From Emiliania huxleyi CCMP1516 (Eukaryota; Haptophyta; Isochrysidales; Noelaerhabdaceae): 64,000 bases of DNA. Of this stretch, positions 9,707 to 19,264 are shown in pieces. Under the pieces are notes generated by a model. That model searched no databases, was not told the origin of the DNA, and saw only the letters and a program-made list of their open reading frames with translations. The position numbers were made by a program, and so were the translations under genes. The stretch is from NCBI RefSeq assembly GCF_000372725.1, contig NW_005198537.1, positions 192,873 through 256,872 of the forward strand, read 5' to 3'. How positions within the stretch are numbered: the first letter of the stretch is position 1; every line of letters starts with the position of its first letter.

Positions 9707-11035
9707 TCAAAGAGATCGCGGCGGCCCACACCCGACAGCAGCCTCCGTTGCACGGAGCGCAGTCACTCGGTGCTGGAGGCAATGGAGCAGTCCGCCGAGT
9801 ACCCTACCAGGCCGGTGGCTCGTCTGGCGCAGCATGAGGCACTCGCCAGCTCGTGGCGAGTAGAGCTCCACCGTCCAATCTCGCGCATCACGTGGAGTCG
9901 CTCCGGGAAGCCCGACCGAACGCACGTCAAATGGCAGCAGGCCACAGAGGGTGCGCAGGTCACAGTCTCCCTTGTACTCGACGCACATGGTAGGGCGGCC
10001 AAACGCACCTCTGCCAGCCTCGCCAGCCTCGCCGGCCTGAAAGAAGTGTCGCCACGAGGCAAACTGCGGAGGGTCACCGTCCGGGAAGGGCCGTTCGCTC
10101 CTAATGGAGGAGGCGCGCCCGCTGCACTGGATCGACGCCGTGAGGACGCCAGAGGACGGATCATAAGCCACCGAGGAGCGGATGACATCTCCCCGCTTGA
10201 TGTTGTCTACGACTTTCCCGCACAGCGCCCGGCTCTCGCCCGCCTCTCCTTCCCAGTAGTACTGCGCCTGCAGCGCCCATGCCTCCTCCTCCGACCAGTG
10301 CGCCGCTCCCCCAGCCTCGCTCGATGAGAGCACTCGGCCGGTCATCAGTTGCGGCACGATCTGGTTCATTCGACGCCCGTGCAGCGGACACCTCCCTTCA
10401 GGCCCATAGGCATTGAAGCTCAAGTCTCCCCAGATGTACACCGTGTGCGTCGACGCGTCAAACGGGCTGCCTGCCTCGGCCGGGTGCGGCGGGCAAATAA
10501 ACTCGAAGGTCAGCTCCCAGCTCTGGCTCGAGGGCGGCAGCCGATGCTCCTCACTGCGTGGTGGCCGCAGGATGACACGCAGCTCGTCGTCCAGCCAAGA
10601 GGAGCTAGCCGTTGCCCATACACCACCGCAGAACCAGCACAGCTCCACCCTGTGCACGTGGCCTGCATCGGGGCAAGTTGTGACGCGAAAGAAGCTGCAG
10701 GCGCGCCCGCGCACCTCGGAGGCGTGAGCGGGCAGCTCGGTGCCGTGGTGGTGGGCAAAGGCCACGAACGCATGCCCTGTCCAGCTGTGCTCGCGGTGGC
10801 ACCCAACAAGGCGATAGTGGTGATGCAACGCGCCGTCGTCCGCCACCCAACATAGGATGGTCTCGTGCGATGGCGAGCAGCCAGCCTGGCTCGCGACAAA
10901 GTCGATCACAACGGGATCCGGCGCCTCCACCTCGATTGACACGAGTGAGTCGCGAGAGAGATCGCCGAATGGGTAGAGTGCAGGTGGGTCGAATGAGCGT
11001 CGCTTTGCCCGCGTGATGTGGTGCTTGACGGTCAT
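9707..11035 (-). CDS. Hypothetical protein, 442 residues
   Basis: A single open exon with evenly distributed, protein-like composition (many Trp, Tyr, Phe, Cys). I do not recognise the family. Visible features are an acidic N-terminal segment after a short basic start, WVADDGALHHHYRLVGCH, VYIWGDLSFNAYGPEG, a WALQAQYYWEGEAG aromatic stretch, and repeated short hydrophobic strands suggesting a beta-sandwich. There is no signal peptide or membrane segment. The last ~40 residues (after CLMLRQ) are less protein-like and may belong to an intron or 3' UTR. The gene is divergent from the KDEL receptor, with a 464-bp shared upstream region. Confidence 0.6.
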   Translation of the reverse strand: MTVKHHITRAKRRSFDPPALYPFGDLSRDSLVSIEVEAPDPVVIDFVASQAGCSPSHETILCWVADDGALHHHYRLVGCHREHSWTGHAFVAFAHHHGTELPAHASEVRGRACSFFRVTTCPDAGHVHRVELCWFCGGVWATASSSWLDDELRVILRPPRSEEHRLPPSSQSWELTFEFICPPHPAEAGSPFDASTHTVYIWGDLSFNAYGPEGRCPLHGRRMNQIVPQLMTGRVLSSSEAGGAAHWSEEEAWALQAQYYWEGEAGESRALCGKVVDNIKRGDVIRSSVAYDPSSGVLTASIQCSGRASSIRSERPFPDGDPPQFASWRHFFQAGEAGEAGRGAFGRPTMCVEYKGDCDLRTLCGLLPFDVRSVGLPGATPRDARDWTVELYSPRAGECLMLRQTSHRPGRVLGGLLHCLQHRVTALRATEAAVGCGPPRSL

Positions 11036-11499
11036 TCGGCCGTTCTCGGTTGTGGGAGACGGTGAGACGCTCTTGTGAACCCCTGTTTAACTAACTGGCT
11101 AACCTATTGCATCAGATCTCGCTCGCCGCTGCCGTAGCGACGGCCGCACTCCCGCACAGAACTCTGTCTGGTATAGCCCCAGCCGACTCCGCGTGAACTC
11201 TCGAGGGATCTCGAGTTGCGGAGCTGCTCGGTACGATGTTCACACCGAGTAGCTGGGAGTGCCTGCGGCTATAGCAGACAGCACAGAACTGCTCAAAGTC
11301 GGAAACGAACGCGCGGAGCGTGTTTTTCTTTTTTAACCGGTTCTTTGGCCGATGCGTGCCAAGATTCCGATCATAACTCGATGAAGATCTCCGGGAACCT
11401 GCATTTCTCTTTTCGGACACGCTGGCAGGCAAGAGCGAAAATAGCTGGCGCCGCGGCGCTGGGACAGTGTGTAGAACATCTCCCCCCCCCCCATCTTCG
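11036..11499. promoter_or_regulatory. Shared upstream region between divergent genes
   Basis: It separates the start codons of the unknown gene (-) and the KDEL receptor (+), so it should hold both promoters. It is lower in GC than the flanking exons and includes a T-run near 11325 and a C-run just before the receptor start. No TATA box or operator was identified with confidence. Confidence 0.4.
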
Positions 11500-12415
11500 A
11501 TGAACATCTTTCGATTCCTCGGCGACATGAGCCACATCCTGAGCTTCCTGCTGCTGCTCCACAAGATTGTTGGCGGCAAATCTGCCGCCGGAATCTCGCT
11601 GCGCACCGCAGAAATGTATGCAAGTGCGTCGCGCGCTGCTCGCTGTAGCTGCCCGCCAGCCCGTTGGACGGAGCCGCAATCCTACGGAGCCTGCGCGCTC
11701 TGATCCCGACTGCTGCTTCACGCGCGCGCGCTCTGTCTCTGTGACCATCTTCCCCGCGCGCCGCTGCGCAGTCGTCTTCTGCACGCGTTACATTGACCTG
11801 CTGTGGAACTTTGCGTCGCTGTACAACTACCTGCTGAAGCTCCTCTTTATCGGCGCCTCGCTCACCATTGTCTACTTCATGCGATACGGCCCGTCGCAGA
11901 AGGCCACCTACAATGCCGACGAGGATGCCTTCCCCGTGCAGTGCGCGGCAGCCGCCCAGCGCCCTCAGCTCTTGCCGCATTTCCTCCGTCGCCGTCGGCT
12001 CACGTGTCCTCGCCCCCTCCGGCGCAACGGCGGTGCTGCCTGCTGCCGCAGGTACCTGATCGCGCCGTGCGCCGTCCTCGGCGTCCTCATCAACCAGGAC
12101 CACTCGTCTCCGTTTGAGATGGTCTGGGCCTTCTCCATCTACCTCGAGGCCGTCGCCATCCTGCCGCAGCTCTTCCTCCTGCAGAAGCAGGGCGAGGTAG
12201 AGAACCTGACCTCGCACTACGTCTTTGCGCTCGGCGCCTACCGCGCCCTCTACCTGCTCAACTGGATGTTTCGCTTCATGACGGAGCCAGACTACCAGCA
12301 GCGGATCGTCTGGCTGTCGGGGCTCGTGCAGACGGCGCTCTACTGCGACTTTTTCTACCACTACTACCAGTCAAAGAAGGGCGGCCTCAACAAGTCGGTC
12401 AAGCTGCCCGTGTAG
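11500..12415 (+). CDS. ERD2: ER lumen protein-retaining (KDEL) receptor
   Basis: Seven-helix Golgi/ERGIC receptor that binds C-terminal KDEL-type signals and returns escaped ER chaperones in COPI vesicles. Three exons (11500-11623, 11772-11940, 12052-12415) with GT-AG introns of 148 and 111 bp give 218 residues, the normal family length. Family landmarks include MNIFRFLGDMSHILSFLLLL at the start, GISLRTAEMYAIVFCTRYID across the first junction, and AFSIYLEAVAILPQL, LTSHYVFALGAYRALYLLNW and GLVQTALYCDFFYHYY near the end. The second junction restores FPVQYLIAPC, matching the family. The C-terminal tail is basic and ends in KLPV, consistent with COPI recycling. Nothing is missing. Confidence 0.96.
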
Positions 12416-12778
12416 CCGTGTCCAGGGCGGGGGCCGCGAGCCTTCTCGCGAGGGCGGGGACCCGGGTAGGCAGCCGCTCGTGTGCGGAGCAAGCGGGTGG
12501 CGGGGTGGGGCGGCGGGCGTGGCCGCCGCCCCGCCCGGCCTTGCTCCCGCCTCCCGGCCGCTTCCCGGAGTACCACACGCGTCGAACCACACATGCGTGC
12601 GAGTTGCTGTGAGTGAGAGAGAGCGAGAGAGCGAGAGAGCGAGAGATCGAGCGGAGGGGACGAGAGGACGGCGCGCGAGCGAGGAACCGCGACCACTTAT
12701 TATTTCGACATTTTTTTTCTGAGGCACAACACACGTATGTGCACATACACGGGGTAGACGCTTGGTGCCTCCTTCAAG
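12416..12778. other. Intergenic between two plus-strand genes
   Basis: It contains a purine-rich GA microsatellite-like tract (about 12612-12670) and a T-run at about 12711-12719, followed by sequence leading into the next start codon. It probably holds the 3' UTR of the KDEL receptor and the promoter of the next gene. Confidence 0.4.
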
Positions 12779-13432
12779 ATGGACTCCAATGAAAGCTGTG
12801 CTGTGAGCCCTTCCGCCGCGACCTCCGTCGAGCTGGTCGACGCTAGCAACGTGCGAGCAGCATTAAACTTCCGCCCGAGCGCGGCTCAGCTCTCCTCGGC
12901 CATCGCCACGTGTGCCCATGGCGGTGGCACGAGCGGTCCTAGCATCATCATCGTTGCGCGTGACGGAGGCCACAACGGTCTACAGGCGGCGCGGAAGCTC
13001 TGTCCGTGCGGCCGCATCGTTGAGGTCTTTTCAGGGCGCCGCTGGGCCGCAGACGATGCGATAGTTCGAGACGTTGGTTGGTGGGCGGCGCGTGGAGCGA
13101 GCGGAGTCCGAGTCGTCACGAGCGACAAGCTCCTGCAACAGCGAGTCCGGCACGGTGCTCGCGGTGGAGGCAGCGGCAGGCCCGGCGGAGGTGGCGACGC
13201 CGAGCCAAAGGGGCCTGCCTGTGGGCTAGTTGTCGAGGCTAGTGAGGTCTTTGCCGGGCGGCTCAACATGGCGGGCGGCTCCAGCTGCGCCGTGGGCGAG
13301 GCGGAGAGCACCGCTGACGAGTACTTGGAGTACGTCCGGACGCAGCCACACCCGCCCAACACGGCTAAGACGTTCAAGCGGGCGCGTGCCGGCATCACGG
13401 GGCGACAAGTCGCGCGAAGCCGAAAGCGATAG
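12779..13432 (+). CDS. NYN/PIN-like (YacP-type) putative RNA-binding or nuclease protein
   Basis: A single exon of 217 residues. The pattern VELVDASNVRAAL at residues ~17-30, SIIIVARDGG in the middle, VEVFSG followed by ADDAIVRDV, and VRVVTSDKLLQQRVR is that of the NYN/YacP branch of the PIN-like fold. There, Asp residues at the ends of strands 1, 3 and 4 (D of VDASNV, DD of ADDAI, D of TSDK) coordinate metal for RNA cleavage. This supports a ribonuclease-like role by homology only. The C-terminus is basic (ARSRKR) and could contact RNA or act as a nuclear signal. No membrane segment or targeting peptide is evident. A single-stranded-RNA-binding relative without activity is possible. Confidence 0.65.
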   Translation: MDSNESCAVSPSAATSVELVDASNVRAALNFRPSAAQLSSAIATCAHGGGTSGPSIIIVARDGGHNGLQAARKLCPCGRIVEVFSGRRWAADDAIVRDVGWWAARGASGVRVVTSDKLLQQRVRHGARGGGSGRPGGGGDAEPKGPACGLVVEASEVFAGRLNMAGGSSCAVGEAESTADEYLEYVRTQPHPPNTAKTFKRARAGITGRQVARSRKR

Positions 13433-14423
13433 CCGGGCGGCGCGAGTCCGCTGTCTCTGTACGTCTCTGCGGATGACTCTGCACACTGGCTCCGGTACTG
13501 TCCGCTAGCTCTCTGCCACACGGCATTTACACATTTTACGTACACCCTCCGCGCGCCCGCGCTCTGGCGGGTGGCGATCTCTGTGGCGCGTGGCGGTCTA
13601 TCGTGTCGTGGGCTCGTGGGGCGGTGGGGGGGGGTTCGTCTCCGGGCCTCCCGCGCGCTGGGGCGCTTCGTCCTTTTGAGCACACGTTTTGGAGACGCGG
13701 CCCGGATCCTCCCGCTGTCCTCTGTACGGGCCCTGTGGGGGACTGGCCCGAGAGACAATTATCAATTAAATGTGATACGCCGCCTAGAAAGAAGTTTCTC
13801 CGAGACCTCGCGAGCGGGCAGGTATTCACACCCCGGCAGTGTGGTTTGGGCCGGGCAGGGCAGTGTGGGTTTCACACCCGGGGCAGGTAGGGGACCGGGC
13901 AGGGCAGTTGTGCGGCAAGTGTATGTGCGGACAGGGCAGCATACGGTGCAGGGCACAGGGCAGGGCAGGGCAGGGGCAGTTCGGTTGGGGTCATAATTGA
14001 TTAATATAGGGCAGTTGGGGTCATAATTGATTAATATACACAACGATAAATAGAGCTCGGCGCACTGAATACACAGAACACTGTCTCCTCAGATACTGAC
14101 GTAGAGAGTGTGGTGTGTGCGGTTCTCGTGTGGCGCGTTTGCGGAGAGACGAGCCATCCCGCCAAATACAGCTCTCACACGCGTACGCACTGCGAGCTTG
14201 CAATGGCACAAGGACAAAGGCGCGCGCCCTTCGCCCCCCGCGTCGCGCCCAGCGCGTTCTCCCGCCTCTACGGCTTTAGCGCTGAGCCGCGCCCCCTCGC
14301 CCTCTCCGCCTCCCCTCCTCTAGATCTCTAGATCGCGGGTCGCGAGTACCGTCTCCTAAGGGCTGGGCGCCCACGGGCGGCGAGTCCGCCCGAGGCACAC
14401 ACCCACACACCCGACGGGCCTCC
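13433..14423. other. Intergenic with GGGCA-rich repeats
   Basis: About 13840-13980 is a degenerate array of GGCAGG/GGGCAGT words. At 13984-14038 a 25-bp unit containing GGGGTCATAATTGATTAATA occurs twice with a 30-bp period; it is a conspicuous AT-rich island in GC-rich DNA. A short frame at 14202-14331 (42 residues) has no recognisable features. No RNA gene was seen. Confidence 0.5.
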
Positions 14424-16651
14424 TCACCCGATGACGAGGCCCGTGCGCGCATCCACCCGGTGGCTCTTGCCCGTCACCGAGTCTGTGATCTCGAGCACCT
14501 GTTCACGGCCGGAGGTGTGAAGAGGCGCCGCTCACTCTCCCGCCACCGAGAGGCGGCTGGTCTCGGCTGGTCTCGAGCGGACGTTGTTGTCAAAGCCGAG
14601 CTTGTGCAGCCTGTCGGGCGGCTTGGTCGCGCGGGGCGGCGCCACCACCTCCAGCTCGCTGCCTTCCGCGCTGCCGAGGCTGCTGCTGCGGCGGGCCGGC
14701 TTCTGCTCTCTGCGCAGCTCCTCCTGCCGCCCGCGAAGCGCCTCGACGACCTGGCCCGGCTCTCTGCGGCGCTGCTGCAGCCGCTCGCGGAGCGCCTCGA
14801 TGACGCGCCTCGCCTGTGGCGCGGGGCAGGGCAGTGGGCGGGGGGGAGCATACGCAGCATCAGCGGTGGCAGGCCCTCCTCCCTCTGCCCTCTGCTGTCC
14901 CAATAGGCCCCGTAGCCTCTCCTCCCCCTCCTCCCTCCTAGAGACGCGGTACCCGCGCGCCTGGACCCTGGCTCGCAGCGCCTCCACCTCCTCCGCCTCC
15001 GCAGGCGTGGTGACCAGCTCTCGCGCGAGATCGACTAGCTCGCGCCCCGTCGCGAACCTGGCGCACCGAGATCAAAAGGGTCTGGGGACGGAGTTGTGGG
15101 AGAGGAGGACGCTTGGGTGCAGCATGGGTGCGCGCCTGAACCAGGCGAGCCGGCTCCGTCTCTCGCACGCGTCCGCCTCCTCGAAGGTCGCGAAGTGCGC
15201 GCCGGTGATGTCGCACCGCCAGCCGAGAGAAGAAGCCTCCTCTCCACGCTGCCCTCCTCCACGCTGCCCTCCTCCACGCTGCCCTGCCGCGCTCGCCGCG
15301 CCCTCGAGCGCACCCTGCGCCACGACACAGCTGATCTCGGCCGGCGGCGGCGCGTCGGGCGAGTCGGGGGACTGGAGAGACACCCTCGGGCAGGCACCGC
15401 TGGTGGCAGTCCCTTCCTCGCCGCCGGCCACCGCCGCCGCAGCCTCCTCCGCCGCCTCCGCCCCTTCCGGCCCTACCGGCTGCCGCTCGCCGGGGCTCTC
15501 GCTAGCGCCGGCAGCGGCACTCGCCAGCGGCCGCGGCTCTCGCCCGGGGTCGGTGGCGTCGACGATGGCGGTGGCGGTGGCGGTGGCGGTGGCGGTGGCG
15601 TCGACGGCTTGCCTGCCCGCCGGCAGCGGCACTGCCTCTGGCGCGGCCCACGGCGCGTTATGCCAAGCATCGATACCTGGCGGAAGGGGGCGGGGAGAAG
15701 AAGTAGAGGAGGGTGTGTGTGTTCAGCTTCTCACGGGCGGCGGAGGCGGAGAGGAGGCGGCACCGAGCAGCGCGAGCGTCTCCTCGGGCAGGTAGGTTGC
15801 GAATGTGGCCCTCCCCTCCCTCTTCTCCTTGACGAGGAGCACCATCTCGCGCACCTCCGACGAGAAGAAGAGCTTGGCCACCGCCCAGAGCCGCGACGCG
15901 AGAGGCGTGCCTGCTCACAGCTACAGCCGTAAGAGAGACCTACGCCGCCGGCCTCAGCCTGTGGGCGCGAGCGTGCCCGGGTAGATGAGCGCCTTGTGCG
16001 CGCGGCCCGGGTAGTGCGCGCCGATGGTGCGACCGAACCGCTTGGCGAGGTCCATGTCCAGCTTGGAGCCGCGGTCGAGGTACAGGATGATGACCGCAGT
16101 GCCTACGAGAGCGAGAGGGTGCTGTGGAGAGAGGCCAAAAGAGCGGCGGCTGCGCGTTGTTGCGCCGTCGTTGTCAGGGTCCCTCGCATCGGCTGCGGCG
16201 AAGCCAGCCTCGAGGGTGTGCACGACGCCGAGCATGACGGCGTCGGCGGACCACTTCTTGGGTGCGAAGCGCGAGCCGTGGTAAAGAAAGACGGCGCGGC
16301 CAGCGTGGTCAAAGCCGCGGTGGGTGAAGAGGCGCGCCGCAGCAGTGGCACCGTCGCTGCCCTCGGGGCCCGGAGCCCTCGGGAGCGTCTCTTCTCGCCA
16401 TTTCAGGCTCGCGATCAGCGCCGCCTCCGACCTACCGGCCGGCACAGAAGTGGCCGTGTGCTAACACAGGCCGGCACAGAGCTCGGTGTGCGGTGTGCGG
16501 CCCTAGTAGGAGGGAGATGCTACTCGCGAGCGCGCCGCTTGAAGTCGTACCGCCAATCGGCGCTGAACTGCGCCAGGGTGCGCTCGGGCATGCCCGGGAA
16601 GGCTCCGCGCATGGCCTCGACGCAGCCCGTCACATCAGCCCGACCAAGCAT
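14424..16651 (-). CDS. Sec14-like CRAL-TRIO lipid-transfer domain protein with a long C-terminal region
   Basis: Six exons on the minus strand: 16651-16524, 16431-15959, 15910-15764, 15676-15169, 15057-14583, 14498-14424, giving 601 residues. All phases agree. Intron 2 has a GC donor, the others GT. The N-terminal helices (RTLAQFSADW, then ALIASLKWREE) and the core (YHGSRFAPKKW, TAVIILYLDRGSKLDMDL, HYPGRAHKALIYPG, LFFSSEVREMVLLV, ATYLPEETLALLG) follow the CRAL-TRIO order. These proteins bind or exchange hydrophobic ligands such as phosphoinositides. Downstream is a Thr-Ala repeat, a WRCDITGAHFATFEEADA motif, an Arg/Gln/Glu-rich predicted coiled coil, and an 18-residue tail beginning ITDSVTGK. 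The coding segment near DARDPDNDG may hide another small intron. The start ATG is the first Met after an in-frame stop. Confidence 0.78.
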
Positions 16652-17555
16652 CTCTCGAGCGAAATGCAAATCGCAGCGCGCTACCGAGGCGGCGGCCAAG
16701 GCGGAGGAGGAGAGCGCTGCCGATTTGCAAATCGATTTTCTAGCGGCTTTAGCGACAGGCTCCGGGGCTCATGTCGCCGAGGAATCGTGGGGGGTGTTAC
16801 ACGTGAGAGTTGTCTCTCTTCTATACACGTGTGTCTGAGAGAGAGAGTTGTTTATGTTGTGTCTGCAGTCGTGGTACGGTCTCATGTTATCGGTGCGGCA
16901 GTCTGGATGTTTGGTGGATTGGTGGTGGGTGTCGTCACGTCATGGCCGTCATGGATGCAGACTCATGGTGTGGCGTGGTGTGCGGCGGTGGCCGGTGCGC
17001 CGCGGGCTCTGGGGGGAGGCGAGGGCCCTAGGGGGTACCCATGCGTGGGGGAGCTGGGGTCCCCCAGCCCGCCGCAGGCGCCGATTTTTTGGATTTTTTT
17101 CTTTTTTGCGCGATTGTTTACTTGTTTCCTTCGGCGTAGCGGCCATGCTATCACGCCTTGCGACAGCCTGTCGGCGCTGCTGACCGTGCCATGCTGCACA
17201 ATTGATCACCTGCATAGCTCGCGGCCTTAGTATCAAGCATTCAGTGACGACCTGATCGTACGGTCAGTATCTAGATAGGAAGGTGTCCTTCCAACGTGTG
17301 CACGCTTCTGGCGCAATGCGCGTCGCCTCGGATTGGCTGGTGGCACTCTCGAGGCTATGCCTACACAGCCTCGCGCGCATGGGCAGTCAAGAGGGACCAC
17401 GCACCTTCTCAGGACAGCGCCGGTGCCTCTCTCTTGGACCGGCAAACTTGGTGGTCTCGTGTCACCAATGTGGGACCAAGTGCGGCATCGCGCCATCGAC
17501 AGCTCTGAACTGCGCCTCACCACTGACCGAAATTTGCGGTGTGGAGTTGGGGGGT
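16652..17555. other. Intergenic, no supported gene
   Basis: The promoter side of the CRAL-TRIO gene, then GT-rich low-complexity sequence from about 16800 to 17050. Open frames here are short and composition-driven. No repeat family was matched elsewhere in the window. Confidence 0.4.
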
Positions 17556-17794
17556 GGGTTAGGGCGGTTAGGGGTTCGGGTTAGGGTTAGGGTTAGGGTT
17601 AGGGTTAGGGTTGGGTTAGGGTTAAAATTAGTCTCGTTGTGTCTGTATATGCCAGCGTTGCAGGGTTCTGCGCTGAGGTCTGGCCCCAGCGCCGACGAGT
17701 AAGACTCAGCCCCACACGCTGACCTAGGGTTAGGGTTAGGGTTAGGGTTAGGGTTCGGGCTAGGGTTAGGGTTAGGGTTAGGGTTAGGGTTAGT
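17556..17794 (+). repeat. Two interstitial TTAGGG telomeric arrays with a duplicated spacer
   Basis: Arrays of TTAGGG with variants (TCGGG, TGGG, GGGCTAGGG) lie at about 17556-17627 and 17724-17794. A ~95-bp spacer follows each (17628-17723 and 17795-17890), both containing ATGCCAGCGTTGCAG and ACGAGTAAGACTCAGCCCC, so the array plus spacer is itself a tandem duplication. Genes continue on both sides, so this is internal rather than a chromosome end. Confidence 0.9.
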
Positions 17795-17890
17795 CTTGTT
17801 GTGTCTATATGCCAGCGTTGCAGAGTTCTGCGCTGGGATCTGGCCCCAGCGATGACGAGTAAGACTCAGCCCCGCACGCCGACCGCACCC

Positions 17891-18475
17891 CACCAAATGC
17901 CGCCTCAGGGCGCCAGCCACCTCTTACATGCGGCCGGCGCCCTCTCGCGGCAAAAGGGTCGAGCGAGCGGGAGAGTCGCGATGTCTGCGCACCCGCGTGC
18001 CGATGGGTGGCACACGCAGCCGAGAGAGGCCCTGTCACGCCGCCAGTAGCGTTCCGCACTCCCCACGCCACCAAATGCCGCCTCAGGGCGCCAGCCACCT
18101 CTTACACGCGGCCGGCGCCCTCTCGCGGCAAAAGGGTCGAGCGAGCGGGCAGAGTCGCGATGTCTGCGCACCCGCGTGCCGATGGGTGGCACACGCAGCC
18201 GAGAGAGGCCCTGTCACGCCGCCAGTAGCGTTCCGCACTCCCCACGCCACCAAATGCCGCCTCACCCTCAGGGCGCCAGCCACCTCTTACACGCCCTCTC
18301 GCGGCAAAAGGGTCGAGCGAGCGGGAGAGTCGCGCAGGAGTCGCGATGTCTGCGCACCCGCGTGCCGATGGGCGGCACACGCGGCCGAGAGAGGCCCTGT
18401 CACGCCGCCAGTAGCGTTCCGCACTCCCCACGCCACCAAATGCCGCCTCAGGGCGCCAGCCACCTCTTACGAGCG
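17891..18475 (+). repeat. Satellite of about 178 bp, 3.3 tandem copies
   Basis: The word CACCAAATGCCGCCTCA recurs at 17891, 18069, 18248 and 18434, giving periods of 178, 179 and 186. The unit includes GCGGCAAAAGGGTCGAGCGA and TGTCTGCGCACCCGCGTGCC. Copies are nearly identical except for small insertions in the third and fourth. It directly follows the telomeric arrays, suggesting relocated subtelomeric material. Confidence 0.9.
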
Positions 18476-19264
18476 CGGGTGCTGCGTATAGTCCGTTTCC
18501 GGTGGCCACTACCGGGCTCGGTCCCCTGCGGTCGACTCGGCGGACCGGGCGGCGCGCGAAGAGCACATTGCGCGGGCCAAGGCATTGTCGCGGGCCTGTC
18601 GCGCGCTCAACCTGGCCAAGAAGGAGGACAAGTAGGCACCAGATGGGCCTCTGAGACGGGTCTTCGAGCAGGAACGCAGGCCGTTCATGCTCGCCATCAA
18701 AGCAGCTGCGTCATCCGGCGGCCGCCTGCGCTAGAAATGATCGGCGCCAGAGCCGGGAGGTGCGCGCGGTCGGTCGCGGGGGAGCGCAATGCGATGGCCT
18801 GAGCGAGGACGCCTCTGTGCGCCCGCGCGTTAGAGCCGTGTCTGGGGAGGTGAACGCGTCCTGTTGAGTGGTGGGATGTCGTGTGTGGGTGTTCGCCGCC
18901 TATATGCTCTATCCTGCGGCAAGACGGACGCGTTTTGACAATCAAAATCTACCTCAAAATTTGCGGCCGCCCCTCGAAATTTGCTGATGCCTGATCAAAA
19001 TTTGCGGTGGCCCGGACGAAACCTGTGGTTTGGCCAATTAAATACTAACCCAAAACGCAATCGTGACGGATCGCAACATACGGCTCTATGTACATGCAAA
19101 CGACCGTGTGAGGGGTTGTGTAACCCCCGATCACGACACACGAGCTAGGGCACCAGAGTAGCTGATCGATCTACGCAGCGACTTAAATGAAGTTGTTTCG
19201 TGCGACTTGAGAGTTGAGTATTTTCGCGTGCGACAAATTATTTCAGCCTGCCGGCCTCTCCCCG
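18476..19264. other. Intergenic, no supported gene
   Basis: Unique-looking sequence with an AT-richer patch at about 18930-19060 in which short words around CAAAATTTGCGG recur three times. No gene or RNA was recognised. The right part is the 3' flank of the TIR-domain gene. Confidence 0.4.

Noticed and set aside
9012-9782. Arg/Pro-rich frames on both strands between 9.0 and 9.8 kb
   Set aside because: Composition artefacts in GC-rich intergenic DNA; no domain, leader or splice pattern.
16024-16838. 280-codon plus-strand frame
   Set aside because: Antisense to phase-consistent exons of the CRAL-TRIO gene.
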